The notes: generated by a model not told the origin, from the letters alone. Positions 53,047 to 63,237 are shown, counted from the first letter of the stretch. The stretch is DNA of 64,000 nucleotides from Cyclobacteriaceae bacterium (GCA_016786495.1 JAEUUJ010000076.1:1-64000); one strand, 5' to 3'. Program-made: numbers and translations.

Positions 53047-54291
53047 ATGGTGTTTACGCCTCAAACAATCCTGACGATCATTCTGTTTCTTGTGATTGCA
53101 GGATTTGTGTTTGATACATTTTTATCGTGGCTGAATCTCAGGTCGCAGCCGGATGACATCCCGGATTCGGTGGCTGCCTTCTACGATCGTGAGAAATACC
53201 GCAAATCGCTCGCGTATCACCGGCATCGCACCAATTTTTCGTTCGGCACATCCACGTTCAGTTTTCTGCTTTCCGTGGCGATGTTGTATTTCGGGGGATT
53301 TGGATGGCTGGATACGTGGTTGCGGCCGGTTATCCATCATGAGATTCTGCTTGCGCTTTCCTTTTTTGGTGTGCTTGCGTTGGCGTCCGACATCCTCACC
53401 TTGCCTTTTCAATTGTATAGCACCTTCGTGATTGAGGAAAAATATGGATTTAATAAAACCACGACCAAAACCTTTATTGGTGATAAGTTGAAGGGATATG
53501 CCGTGGGGGCAATCCTGGGCGGTGGATTGATTAGTTTACTTATCTACCTCATTCAATGGATCGGTCCTGATTTCTGGATCTTGTTTTCGTTGATTGCTGC
53601 GATCTTGATTTTGCTCATTAATATGTTTTATACGACCATCTTCCTTCCGTTGTTCAACACGTTAACTCCGCTGGAAGACGGTGAACTGAAAACCAGGATT
53701 GAATCATTTTCAAAAACGGTCGGGTTCCCGCTCGACAATATATTCGTTATGGATGGTTCGAAGCGTTCAAACAAGGCAAACGCGTTTTTCTCCGGCATCG
53801 GCAGGAAAAAGAAAATTGTGCTGTACGATACACTGATTGCGAATCATAACACGGATGAACTGGTGGCTGTGCTGGCGCACGAAGTAGGCCATTATAAAAA
53901 GAAGCACATTATTTTTGGATACATACTTTCCGTCATCCAGGTTGTATTCACGTTGTTTATCCTGTCGCGTATGGTGCAAAGCGAAAATGTTTCCCTGGCG
54001 CTGGGCGGAACACAATCGGCCATACACCTGAATTTGCTTGCGTTCGGAATTTTGTTTTCACCGATATCAGGACTCACCGGCTTGTTCATGAGCATGTACA
54101 GCCGCAAAAATGAATTTGAAGCCGATGCATATGCAAAAGAGACATTCAGCGGACCAGCATTGGCCAGTGCATTAAAAAAGCTCTCGGTTGATAACCTGAG
54201 CGATTTATATCCGCATCCGCTGTACGTTTTCTTTCATTACTCGCATCCGCCTTTGTTAACGCGATTGGCAGCGATCGAGCGAACTGAGTGA
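53047..54291 (+). CDS. M48-family (Ste24-like) zinc metalloprotease
   Basis: The 414-aa polytopic protein has several transmembrane segments (~5-22, ~58-76, ~95-115, ~150-170, ~175-200) and a zinc site VLAHEVGHYKKKH (HExxH near residue 280), with the third ligand in NEFEADAYAKE. The N-terminal domain (Peptidase_M48_N, WLNLRSQPDDIPDSVAAFYD, EEKYGFNKTTTKTF) marks the CAAX prenyl protease Ste24/HtpX-like group. Substrate in a bacterium is unclear; membrane-protein quality control is the usual guess. Confidence 0.93.
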   Translation: MVFTPQTILTIILFLVIAGFVFDTFLSWLNLRSQPDDIPDSVAAFYDREKYRKSLAYHRHRTNFSFGTSTFSFLLSVAMLYFGGFGWLDTWLRPVIHHEILLALSFFGVLALASDILTLPFQLYSTFVIEEKYGFNKTTTKTFIGDKLKGYAVGAILGGGLISLLIYLIQWIGPDFWILFSLIAAILILLINMFYTTIFLPLFNTLTPLEDGELKTRIESFSKTVGFPLDNIFVMDGSKRSNKANAFFSGIGRKKKIVLYDTLIANHNTDELVAVLAHEVGHYKKKHIIFGYILSVIQVVFTLFILSRMVQSENVSLALGGTQSAIHLNLLAFGILFSPISGLTGLFMSMYSRKNEFEADAYAKETFSGPALASALKKLSVDNLSDLYPHPLYVFFHYSHPPLLTRLAAIERTE

Positions 54292-54344
54292 TTCGATAGC
54301 AATCAAAGGTAAACCAGGATTAATTGCGGTATATGTTTAATAAT

Positions 54345-56756
54345 TTATTCGTTCCGCAGTGCGTCAACCGGGTTGTTGCGCGCTGCCTTTAGCGATTGGT
54401 ATCCCACGGTAAGCAGCGTAATCAATGCAACCGAAAGTACGGCAGCGAGCGGCAGGATCCACGAGATTTGAATCCGGTAGGAGAAATTTTGCAACCATTG
54501 ATCGATTGCCCAATAGCCTGCCGGAATTGCCAGGATCACCGCGAAGAGCAGCAGTCTGATAAAGCGCCTCGAAAGTAAAGCCGTAAGCTGGAACGTGGTT
54601 GCGCCGAGAATTTTGCGAATACCGAGTTCTTTTGTTCGCTGCTCAATCATCAACAACGTAATACCAAAAAGACCCAGGCAGGTGAGCATGATTGAAACCC
54701 CTGAGAATGCAATGAAGAGTTGTCCGAGCCGCGCGTCATCTTCATAGAATCGCTGAATTTTTGAATCCAGAAATTCGAGATCAAATGGGTGCACCGGCTC
54801 CACGGCTTTCCAGTCGCGTTCAAGGGCTGAGACAAGGGAAGTTACGTTGCTGCCGGATATTTTTAGGGAAAGGGTGGTTATGGATGAGGCGAACCGGGAT
54901 ACCTCTGCCGGATCCTTTAGCCGGATGATGAGTGGTTCGATTTTCGAGTGGAACGACTGGTAATGGAAATCACCGACTACTCCGATTACCGTTGCGTCAA
55001 TAAAACTGCGTGAGGCCGGATCGTGATACTGAATTATTTTTCCCAGAGGTGAGCCGGTCATGTCCCAGCCATACTCGTTTACAAAAGCTTCGTTTACAAT
55101 AAGCGTGAAGCGGCTGTCGGCAGCTGTATTTCGCGCATCGAAATTTCTTCCTTCCACCAACCTGATGTTCATTAAATCAAGGTATTGATCGTCAACAAAA
55201 AGCGTGGTTGTGCCCAATCCCATGTTTTCGCGTGTCGGGCTGACGGCAGCCGGCAGTTGATACGGCCATCCCGGAAATGCTTCACCCGGCACCGCACTGC
55301 CAGCAGCTACTTTCTTAACTTCTGCGTGGCTGCTAAACTTTTGTGCGAGTACCTGATATCGTTGCTGTGCCTCGGTATTTTTCAAATGAACCACCAGCAC
55401 GGCATCTTTTTCGAAGCCAAGGTTTTTTGTTTGCACGTAGTTAAGCTGCTGCCAGATGGTTAGGGTCACGATAAGCAGAAGAATGGCAACGCTGAACTGG
55501 CCGGTGAGCAGTACGTTTCTCAGCCGGGTACCTTGCAGGAATTTTAACGATGTCGAATCTTTCAAGATGGTTGCGGGTACGATACCGGACAAAAGCAACG
55601 CAGGATAGGCGCTTGCCATCAGGCCCGAGAGCAGGATGACGGCTGCCAGAATCGGGAGGTATGCCTGAACATGAAGTTCGATATTTTTTTGCGTGAAGGT
55701 GTTGAAAACAGGAAGCAGCAGTTGCGTAGCGGCAAAAGCAATGATCGTTGAAAAGGTTAGAATAGTTGACGATTCCAGCAGAAACTGGCGTAACACCTGA
55801 CTCCGGTATGCACCCAACACCTTTCGGATGCCAACTTCCTTTGCCCGCCTGGTGCTGCGCGCCAGGGATATGTTGATGTAGTTAATGAGCGCGACAAGCA
55901 GAATGAGAAACGCAGCAGCCGTGAGGATATATACGATTTGCCGGTTGCCGTTTGCATGTAACTCTTCCGCGTAGTGCGAATCAAGATGAATCGAAGTAAT
56001 GGGTTGCAGCGTGATGGTTTGCGTGGCATCCGTCCGCCACGCCTCGTGATGAATGGCGTTGAGTTCTTTGAATTTTTGTTCTACCGCGTTCGGTGACGCA
56101 TCCGCTTGTAGCTGCAGGTATGTGTATACACCCGCATTATCTTCGAATGCCATGCCTTCCCGATAGGGCATGAGGAAGTCAAACCGCAGATGGCTGTTTG
56201 CCTGCCGCGTGTCGAGCACCGCTTGTACGATGTAATTCCGCGCCACGGTATCGCGTGATTGTAAAAAACGGATTGATTTCCCTACAGCATCCTGACTGCC
56301 GAAATACCGGGCAGCGGCCTGTGCGCTGATGATTACAGCATGATCATTCGCAAACGAGAAACTTCCGTGTGTTATAGCATGCGGAAACAATTTGAGAAAG
56401 GCCGGGTCAGCAAAGTATACATCTTCTTCTTCAAAACTGTTTTGCTGCACGGTTACCAGACCTTTAACCGCAAGCAGTCGGGCTGCACGTTCTATTTCCG
56501 GAATTTCACTCGTCATTTGCACCGTCATCTGCGGCATGTCCCTTAACCAAGGTTCATTTTCCGGAGCTTCGTTCACAACCCTGTAAAGGGTGGTTGCATT
56601 CGGGTTGGCCGTGTCGTATGATACTTCATCGGATACAAACAACATGATGAGCGTAAAGCTTGTGATCCCCACTACCAGACCACCAGCGTTAATGGCCGTG
56701 TAGATCTTGCTTTTCGAAAGCACGCGGAGCGCTATGGTGATGTAGTTCTGCAGCAT
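54345..56756 (-). CDS. FtsX/MacB-type ABC transporter permease
   Basis: The 803-aa permease has the double MacB layout: an N-terminal helix (~18-40) and first periplasmic domain, FtsX block (~280-430, with RRAKEVGIRKVLGAYRSQVL), a second periplasmic domain (~440-670), then the final helices with EQRTKELGIRKILGATTFQL. No ATPase gene is in the vicinity, so it must use one encoded elsewhere. The substrate is unknown. It is divergent from the tricorn-like protease, but with ~230 bp in between. Confidence 0.9.
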   Translation of the reverse strand: MLQNYITIALRVLSKSKIYTAINAGGLVVGITSFTLIMLFVSDEVSYDTANPNATTLYRVVNEAPENEPWLRDMPQMTVQMTSEIPEIERAARLLAVKGLVTVQQNSFEEEDVYFADPAFLKLFPHAITHGSFSFANDHAVIISAQAAARYFGSQDAVGKSIRFLQSRDTVARNYIVQAVLDTRQANSHLRFDFLMPYREGMAFEDNAGVYTYLQLQADASPNAVEQKFKELNAIHHEAWRTDATQTITLQPITSIHLDSHYAEELHANGNRQIVYILTAAAFLILLVALINYINISLARSTRRAKEVGIRKVLGAYRSQVLRQFLLESSTILTFSTIIAFAATQLLLPVFNTFTQKNIELHVQAYLPILAAVILLSGLMASAYPALLLSGIVPATILKDSTSLKFLQGTRLRNVLLTGQFSVAILLLIVTLTIWQQLNYVQTKNLGFEKDAVLVVHLKNTEAQQRYQVLAQKFSSHAEVKKVAAGSAVPGEAFPGWPYQLPAAVSPTRENMGLGTTTLFVDDQYLDLMNIRLVEGRNFDARNTAADSRFTLIVNEAFVNEYGWDMTGSPLGKIIQYHDPASRSFIDATVIGVVGDFHYQSFHSKIEPLIIRLKDPAEVSRFASSITTLSLKISGSNVTSLVSALERDWKAVEPVHPFDLEFLDSKIQRFYEDDARLGQLFIAFSGVSIMLTCLGLFGITLLMIEQRTKELGIRKILGATTFQLTALLSRRFIRLLLFAVILAIPAGYWAIDQWLQNFSYRIQISWILPLAAVLSVALITLLTVGYQSLKAARNNPVDALRNE

Positions 56757-56984
56757 GTCGGTGAGGTGGATTCAATCTGTATGCCCAACTGCAGAAACCC
56801 GGTTTCTGAGTCAGAACACCATAAAAAGATACAGAAAATGTTCGAAAAAGAACAATACTGTACGAAATCAGCCAGTATTACAGCGTTCCGGACACTATAT
56901 TTAAATCGTATTCTAACCGTTCAAAACGTTCCGGTTTATTCCCGTGCCTGCCTTATCTTACTTAGTGACTTTAAACCTCATCCC

Positions 56985-59900
56985 ATGAAACGATTTTTCT
57001 TCCTGCTGCTGGTTGGCCTGTCATTTTCTGCGTTGGCGCAGAATGATTTACTGATCCGCTATCCTGCTGTCAACTCGAATGGTACGCTCATTGGCTTCTC
57101 GTACCAGGGCGACATCTGGACTGTTCCCGCCACAGGTGGAAAAGCAACGCGGCTTACCGTGCATGAAGGATACGAAGGCCATCCGGTTTTCAGTCCGGAC
57201 GGAGGCAGCATTGCCTTTTCAGGAGCGCGGTATGGCAACAACGATATTTTTGTTATCCCTGCGGAAGGCGGATCACCGAAACGATTAACCTATCATTCCG
57301 GCAACGATATGATCTCGAGTTGGGCCGCCAATGGAAATATCTTGTTTTCTGCTACGCGCGAATTCCAGCAAATTGAACGTCCGTCAGAAGTATATACCCT
57401 ATCCGCCAAAGGCGGAACAGAATCACGGTTACTGGATGCCGTAGGGTATGATCCGATTCAATCACCCGATGGACGATTCATCGCGATTACCCGCGGAGAT
57501 ATCAATCCGATTCAGCGCGAAGAATACCGGGGCGCCTCCAACCGCGACATTTGGTTATTCGACACCAAAGCAAAAACGTATACAAAGATTACTTCTTTTG
57601 AAACCAACGATATGCTGCCTCGCTGGGGTGACAATCGCACGCTGTATTTTCTGAGCACCAACAGTGGAAGAAACAACCTCTACCGGTTAAAGATTGATGA
57701 ATCCGGCAAGCCAACCGGAGCACCTGAGCAGCTAACCGATTACAAAGACCATTCCATCCGGTACTTCTCCATTTCAGGAGACGGAAAAACCATTGTGTTT
57801 GAGCGCGGTAGCGATATCACGTTGATGAAGACCGACAGTAAGTCGACGCAAAAAGTGAACATTCAGATCAGCACTGATCTGCGTTTCGATCCGGAATTGA
57901 ATAAATCCGTAAGCGGAGATGCAAGTGAGTATTTGGTGTCGCCTAACGGAAAATTACTGGCGCTGGTGATTCGCGGGGAGGTTTATGTAAAGGAAATCAA
58001 TAAGGATAAGAACAGCACGAATAATGTTTCAGATCATGCTTACCGCGATATGAATGTAGCGTGGGCAAGCGATTCGATTCTTTTATTCACTTCCGACCGC
58101 GAAGACGAGAACTTCGATATCTATATGGTGAAGTCGACCGATAAAAAGGAACTGAATATTTTTAAGTCTCTCAAACATCAGGTTACCCGGATCACGAAAA
58201 CGGCTGAAGATGAATCTGGGTTAAAGGTTTCACCCGATGGAAAAAAACTTGCCTTTGTTCGCGGCCGGGGAACACTCGTGGTTGCAGAGCTCACTCCGGA
58301 AGGAAAGCTGACCAATGAGAAATTATTGCTCAACGGCTGGGCAACACCAACCGACATCGAATGGAGTCCTGACAGCAAATGGCTGGCATATTCGCTAAGC
58401 GATTTATATTTCAACGAAGAAGTATTCATTCACGCGGCCGACAATTCATCAAAGCCTGTTAACGTAAGCATGCACCCGCGTGATGACGGCCAGCCGTACT
58501 GGAGCGCAGATGGTTCGAAACTTGGATTTATATCCGCCCGCAACAATCGCAGCAATGATGTTTGGTTTGTGTGGTTGAAGAAGGAAGACTGGGAGAAATC
58601 GCGCCAGGACTGGGATGACGCTGCAGGCGATGAGAAACCGGAAAAGCCTGCCGATAAAGACAAAGATAAAAAGGACGATAAGGCTAAGCCGGTGAAGATC
58701 GACTTCGAGAACATTCATCAGCGGGTCGTGCAGGTAACAAGCTTCCCGGGCGATGAGTCGAACCTGCTGATTTCAAAAGACGGAGAAACATTTTTCTACA
58801 CGGCCACAACCAGTACAGCAAAAGGTCGCGATTTGTACAGCATCAAATGGAATGGTAAGGATTTGAAAGAACTTACCAAAAGCGGTTCCAATCCGAACAG
58901 CATTTCGATGGATAAAGACGGCAAGTATCTCTACTTTCTGAAATCGGGCGGCAGCATGAGCCGGCTTGACATCAAAGGCGACAAAACCGAATCGTTACCT
59001 TATACTGCCAAACAGCATATCGACTATACGGCCGAACGGACACAGGTGTTTGAAGAAGCATGGCGTGCCATCCGTGACGGATTTTATGATCCCCAGTTTC
59101 ACGGCAAAGACTGGAACAAGTTGCGCGACAAATACCGCGAGCTTTGCATCACGGCCAGTACCAATGAAGACTTCCGGGATATGTTCAATTACATGCTGGG
59201 TGAATTGAACTCATCACACATGGGCTTTACTGCTCCGCAACAGGCGGAAACGCAGCGTGACGCCACGGGAATGTTAGGGGCGGAACTCGTGCCGGTGAAG
59301 GACGGCATGAAGGTAACGCATGTGATTCCGGACTCTCCCGCGGATAAAGCCGCCAGCAAGTTGAATGTGAACGATGTGATCACAGCCGTGGACGGCAAGC
59401 CGTATAGCGAGTCTGAGAACTTTTATGAGTTGTTAAACATCCGCGTGGACGAGCGTACCTTGCTGAATGTTCGCGGAGCCGATGGCAAAATTCGCGAAGT
59501 CGTTATCCGGCCGGTAAACAGTGTACGTCAGTTGGCGTATGAAGAATGGGTGAAAGGCCGCAAGAGCCTGGTGGATAAGTTTTCAAACGGTCGTCTGGGT
59601 TATATTCATATCCAGGCGATGAGTCAGCCAAGCTTTGAAGTTTTTGAGCGTGAGCTGCAGGCCGCGGGTTATGGCAAAGAGGGATTAGTGATCGATGTTC
59701 GCTACAATGGCGGGGGTTCAACCACGGATTACCTCATGGCGGTGCTCAATTACAAGCAGCATGCCTATACCATTCCACGCGGTGCGAGTGATAATCTCGA
59801 ACGTGACAAGCTCAAGTTTCGCGAGTATTATCCGACCGGTGAACGTCTGGTGTTCTCTGCGTGGATGAAGCCTTCTATTGCATTGTGTAATGAAGGGAGT

Positions 59901-60197
59901 TATTCGAACGCAGAAATCTTTTCGCATGCCTACAAAACACTGGGCATAGGCAAACTGGTGGGTGTGCCGACAAACGGCTCGGTGATTTCGACAGGAGGAA
60001 AGGGATTGATGGATGGATCGTTTGTTCGATTGCCATTCCGGGGCTGGTATACGAAAGCAACCGACAAGAATCAGGAGCTTGGAGCGGTGGTGCCGGATAT
60101 CATCGTGTACAACTCACCCGATTGGATTGCCAAAGGTACCGATGATCAGCTCAAGGCAGCCGTGGATGAATTGATGAAGGGGCTTCCGAAGAAGTAA
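56985..60197 (+). CDS. Tricorn-like S41-family protease, secreted
   Basis: The protein is 1070 aa from the ATG at 56985 (MKRFFFLLLVGLSFSALAQN, signal peptide); an upstream in-frame start at 56766 would add 73 residues of unlikely sequence. It has an N-terminal propeller (~25-650; repeated SPDG/SPDSKWLAYS blades), a lysine/aspartate-rich linker (DKDKDKKDDKAKPVK), a PDZ domain (MLGAELVPVKDGMKVTHVIP) and an S41 catalytic domain with serine in LCNEGSYSNAEIFSHAYK. It is likely periplasmic and degrades peptides. Family assignment is firm; substrates are not known. Confidence 0.94.
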   Translation: MKRFFFLLLVGLSFSALAQNDLLIRYPAVNSNGTLIGFSYQGDIWTVPATGGKATRLTVHEGYEGHPVFSPDGGSIAFSGARYGNNDIFVIPAEGGSPKRLTYHSGNDMISSWAANGNILFSATREFQQIERPSEVYTLSAKGGTESRLLDAVGYDPIQSPDGRFIAITRGDINPIQREEYRGASNRDIWLFDTKAKTYTKITSFETNDMLPRWGDNRTLYFLSTNSGRNNLYRLKIDESGKPTGAPEQLTDYKDHSIRYFSISGDGKTIVFERGSDITLMKTDSKSTQKVNIQISTDLRFDPELNKSVSGDASEYLVSPNGKLLALVIRGEVYVKEINKDKNSTNNVSDHAYRDMNVAWASDSILLFTSDREDENFDIYMVKSTDKKELNIFKSLKHQVTRITKTAEDESGLKVSPDGKKLAFVRGRGTLVVAELTPEGKLTNEKLLLNGWATPTDIEWSPDSKWLAYSLSDLYFNEEVFIHAADNSSKPVNVSMHPRDDGQPYWSADGSKLGFISARNNRSNDVWFVWLKKEDWEKSRQDWDDAAGDEKPEKPADKDKDKKDDKAKPVKIDFENIHQRVVQVTSFPGDESNLLISKDGETFFYTATTSTAKGRDLYSIKWNGKDLKELTKSGSNPNSISMDKDGKYLYFLKSGGSMSRLDIKGDKTESLPYTAKQHIDYTAERTQVFEEAWRAIRDGFYDPQFHGKDWNKLRDKYRELCITASTNEDFRDMFNYMLGELNSSHMGFTAPQQAETQRDATGMLGAELVPVKDGMKVTHVIPDSPADKAASKLNVNDVITAVDGKPYSESENFYELLNIRVDERTLLNVRGADGKIREVVIRPVNSVRQLAYEEWVKGRKSLVDKFSNGRLGYIHIQAMSQPSFEVFERELQAAGYGKEGLVIDVRYNGGGSTTDYLMAVLNYKQHAYTIPRGASDNLERDKLKFREYYPTGERLVFSAWMKPSIALCNEGSYSNAEIFSHAYKTLGIGKLVGVPTNGSVISTGGKGLMDGSFVRLPFRGWYTKATDKNQELGAVVPDIIVYNSPDWIAKGTDDQLKAAVDELMKGLPKK

Positions 60198-60240
60198 TAT
60201 TTCAGAATTTGGAGGTGCGAATGTTGTGATCAATGATATA

Positions 60241-61058
60241 CGACCCCTTCGGGGTCGTAGAGATTATCGAATTCATTTCTATAAACATGCGAATCCTTCG
60301 GATTCGGTTTTGGCGAGCGCCAGTTGTCAATGCAGCTTGAAGGTGCACTAATGACACATAGGATCTGGATTATTATTGACGCTGGTAAGGTTATCCCGAA
60401 TGGATGAAATGTTTGTAGAAAGGCAGCTGATTAGCGTGTTCGACCCCTTCGGGGTCGTGGAAATTATCGAATCCATTTCTATAAACGTGCGAATCCTGCG
60501 GATTCGCTGTTGGCAAGCGACAGGTTGTTAATGCAGCTTTATAGTGGCTAAATGACTATTGGGTGTCCATGTATTATTGAATTGCAAGGTCATCCCGAAG
60601 GGATGAAATGTTTTTAGAAAAACAGCTGATTAGCGTGTTCGACCCCTTCGGGGTCGTAGAGATTATCGAATTCATTTCTATAAACGTGCGAATCCTTCGG
60701 ATTCAGTTTTGGCAAGCGACAGTTATTAATGCGGCTTGACAGTGGTGGAAATAGTATATAGAATCTGTCTGTAATCATTGGCGCTGGCGAGGTCATCCCG
60801 AAGGGATGAAATGTTTGTAGAAAGGCAGCTGATTAGCGTGTTCGACCCCTTCGGGGTCATGGAAATTATCAAATCCATTTCTATAAACGTGCGAATCCTG
60901 CGGATTCGATGTTGGCAAGCGACAGGTTGTTAATACAGCTTTATAGTGGCTAAATGACTATTGGGTGTCCATGTATTATTGAATTGCAAGGTCATCCCGA
61001 AGGGATGAAATGTTTGTAGAAAAACGGCAGATTAACGTGTTCGACCCTGAAGGGGTCA
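60241..61058. repeat. Four ~200-bp hairpin units next to a HUH transposase
   Basis: The element CGACCCC-TTC-GGGGTCG occurs at 60241, 60441, 60640 and 60843 (last copy with a G-to-A change), and a loop-inverted relative (GACCCTGAAGGGGTC) at 61042, a spacing near 200 bp. Each unit carries three hairpins with 7-bp stems and 3-nt loops: this one, CGAATCC-T(T/G)C-GGATTCG and TCATCCC-GAA-GGGATGA. Units 1 and 3 resemble each other more, as do 2 and 4, implying a duplicated ~400-bp pair. There is no gene. It ends 38 bp before the transposase stop codon. Confidence 0.9.
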
Positions 61059-61095
61059 TACCACAATTGAATTGATGAGCTTTAATGTTCTAATT

Positions 61096-61563
61096 TTAAT
61101 CTTCCTTACGCCAATCGAATACGTATTTGTGGTCAAATTCAACCTCAAATTTTGCTAATAAGCTCAGGTACTCTTCACGAAAGGTCAGCTTTCTATGATG
61201 GTGTTTTTGATTCATGATGTATTTCACAACAGAATCTATTTGTGAATAACCATAGGAGAATGCGCCATACCCTTCCTGCCAGCTAAATTTAGTTGAGGTG
61301 AAATTTTTCGATCTGATAAATTCTGTGGATGCTTTTTTGACTTCTCTGACCAGATCCGACAGGCAGCAGGACGGCTTCATGTTTATGAATATGTGGATGT
61401 GATCAGGCATTCCATTAATTGCCAGGACTTTCTGTTCTTTATTTCTGATGATTCCGGAAATGTACTTATAGAGGTCATCTTCCCAGGATGCGTGAATAGT
61501 ACACGCACGATTCTGTACCGCAAAAACTACCTGGATGTATAGTTGAGAAAATGTTCCTGCCAT
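61096..61563 (-). CDS. HUH (IS200/RAYT-type) Y1 transposase
   Basis: The 155-aa protein is a complete Y1_Tnp enzyme: INGMPDHIHIFINMKP supplies the HUH pair (H55, H57), and VVKYIMNQ the catalytic tyrosine (Y115) with Q119. It acts on single-stranded DNA hairpins. The gene is adjacent to an array of hairpins (60241-61058), as for REP-associated tyrosine transposases in other bacteria. It is divergent from the PLD gene. Whether it is an IS200-type element or a domesticated RAYT is undecided; no second gene of IS605 is present. Confidence 0.92.
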   Translation of the reverse strand: MAGTFSQLYIQVVFAVQNRACTIHASWEDDLYKYISGIIRNKEQKVLAINGMPDHIHIFINMKPSCCLSDLVREVKKASTEFIRSKNFTSTKFSWQEGYGAFSYGYSQIDSVVKYIMNQKHHHRKLTFREEYLSLLAKFEVEFDHKYVFDWRKED

Positions 61564-61610
61564 AGTGGGAAAGGGTAAATTAAGATTTCAGAGATTGTTA
61601 TTCAATCTTC

Positions 61611-61618
61611 TATCTTTG
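61611..61618 (+). promoter_or_regulatory. Candidate -7 box of the PLD-like gene
   Basis: TATCTTTG matches TAnnTTTG and lies 18 nt before the ATG at 61637. This position would fall within the coding part if the in-frame start at 61565 were real, favouring the later start. No clear TTG is at 19-21 nt upstream. Confidence 0.45.
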
Positions 61619-61636
61619 ATTTCTCGTTACTCCGAT

Positions 61637-63151
61637 ATGAGATTACTACTTATTACACTGGTTTTCATCCTCGCCTGCTCATCTCCCAAAAATGAAATCC
61701 CGGTTGCGGAGAAGGATTTTTGCTCCAGCATTCACCGGAACGACTCATTAAGCCTGACCGGTGCGCTGACGCCTGTATCAGACTCCATGAAAACAAAGAG
61801 TGGAGTGTATGTGCTTGAAGACGGAGGTGGATCGCTTGTAGCACGCGCCTGGCTCGCGGAGTATGCCGAAAAGACCATCGACATTCAATACTTTATCTTT
61901 TCCCCCGACAACGTGGGCTTGATTGCATGCGATTATCTGGTTCGGGCGGCAGACCGGGGCGTGAAGGTGCGGCTGCTCGTAGACGATGTGATGGTGGACG
62001 CAGGTATCCATGAAATTCTGACGCTCGATTCGCACAAGAACATCGATATTAAAATCTATAATCCAGGCGTTAATCTGGGTAAGAATATTTTGTCGAAGGT
62101 AAAGAAGTTTTCTTCCGACTTTAAGGGCGCCAACCAGCGCATGCATAACAAAACGTTTATTGTTGACGGGAAGGTATGCATCACGGGCGGTCGCAATATT
62201 GCCGATGAATATTTTGATTATGATCATGCGTACAATTTTCGCGACCGGGATGTCATGCTCCTGGGTAACGTAAATGCCGATATCGCGAAGTCGTTTGAGG
62301 ACTTCTGGACCAGCAAATTAAGCGTTCCGGTTACAGAATTGGTTTCAGAAGAGGAAGCGAATTATGCCGACACTGCACGGTTCGACCGGTTACATCAATA
62401 CGCATGCAATCCGGAAAACTTCTGGCCGCAGGTTCGCGAGCGCATTCAAAATCTGCACAAGGGATTTGAGGGACTTCAGGCCCATTTGGTTTGGCTTGAC
62501 GATGTACACTTTGTTTCGGATGCTCCGGGGAAAAATGATGATGCCGGCTTGGGTGGCGGTGGCGTGAGCACGGATACACTCATCCAACTGATCAAAAAAG
62601 CAAAGCGCTCGGTGGATATTCAGTCGCCCTACCTGATCACATCCGACCTTGGAAAGAAACTCCTGAAAGAGGCGGTTGACCGGGGTGTGAAGATTCGCAT
62701 TCTCACCAACAGCATGGCCTCAACCGACAACATGGAAGCATTTAGCGGGTACAAGCGCGACCGCGAGAAGTTATTGGCGACTGGTGTCCGGATTTTCGAG
62801 TTCCGCCCGGATGCAAAAGAACGGTACGAGGTTATGACCGGAGCGCTCCAGGAGAAACTCAACTACACACCCATCTTCGGTTTGCACGCCAAGTCGATGG
62901 TGATTGATGGCGAGATCGTGGTGATCGGAACATTTAATCTCGATCCGCGCAGTGCAAACCTGAATACCGAGTGTGTTACGATTATCCGATCCGCGAAGGT
63001 TGCCGCGGGTGTGCTCGAGGGAATGGAAACGGAGTTTACGCCTGACAATTCCTGGGAGACGACTACAACATTCAATCCAGATTCGGTTGCATCACGCAAC
63101 AAGCGCCTGAAAACCTGGTCGGTCCGGATGATTCCGAAAGACATATTGTAG
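61637..63151 (+). CDS. Phospholipase D-family lipoprotein (cardiolipin synthase-like)
   Basis: The protein is 504 aa from the ATG at 61637 (MRLLLITLVFILACSSPKNE, lipobox cysteine 14); an in-frame start at 61565 would bury the signal. It has two HKD motifs: MHNKTFIVDGKVCITGGRNI (~170-190) and LHAKSMVIDGEIVVIGTFNL (~416-436), each HxK(x)4D. It thus has a complete two-domain PLD active site and is likely anchored on the periplasmic side. Phospholipid hydrolysis or transfer is inferred. The small gene at 63238 encodes a likely PLDc_N-type helper. Confidence 0.93.
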   Translation: MRLLLITLVFILACSSPKNEIPVAEKDFCSSIHRNDSLSLTGALTPVSDSMKTKSGVYVLEDGGGSLVARAWLAEYAEKTIDIQYFIFSPDNVGLIACDYLVRAADRGVKVRLLVDDVMVDAGIHEILTLDSHKNIDIKIYNPGVNLGKNILSKVKKFSSDFKGANQRMHNKTFIVDGKVCITGGRNIADEYFDYDHAYNFRDRDVMLLGNVNADIAKSFEDFWTSKLSVPVTELVSEEEANYADTARFDRLHQYACNPENFWPQVRERIQNLHKGFEGLQAHLVWLDDVHFVSDAPGKNDDAGLGGGGVSTDTLIQLIKKAKRSVDIQSPYLITSDLGKKLLKEAVDRGVKIRILTNSMASTDNMEAFSGYKRDREKLLATGVRIFEFRPDAKERYEVMTGALQEKLNYTPIFGLHAKSMVIDGEIVVIGTFNLDPRSANLNTECVTIIRSAKVAAGVLEGMETEFTPDNSWETTTTFNPDSVASRNKRLKTWSVRMIPKDIL

Positions 63152-63216
63152 TGTTTCTCGTCAGTGTCCGTTATAATACGCTATTTGTATAATCAGCAGG
63201 ACAAACTTTTGAAATA

Positions 63217-63236
63217 AACCTGCATATTTGCAGGTT
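63217..63236. repeat. Perfect palindromic hairpin just before a start codon
   Basis: AACCTGCA-TATT-TGCAGGTT is an 8-bp perfect inverted repeat with a TATT loop, ending one base before the ATG of the next gene at 63238. It contains CATATTTG, one mismatch from a -7 box, and could be an operator or translation-controlling hairpin. Confidence 0.7.
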
Positions 63237-63237
63237 A

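Noticed and set aside
56766-56984. N-terminal extension of the tricorn-like protease
   Set aside because: The extension has no domain character and the signal peptide begins at 56985, so the later ATG is the start.
60614-60796. 60-aa minus-strand frame in the hairpin array
   Set aside because: It runs through the repeat units and has no independent support.
60241-61058. A CRISPR array
   Set aside because: The repeats are ~200 bp apart with repetitive spacers and no cas genes; the hairpins belong to the transposase-linked type.
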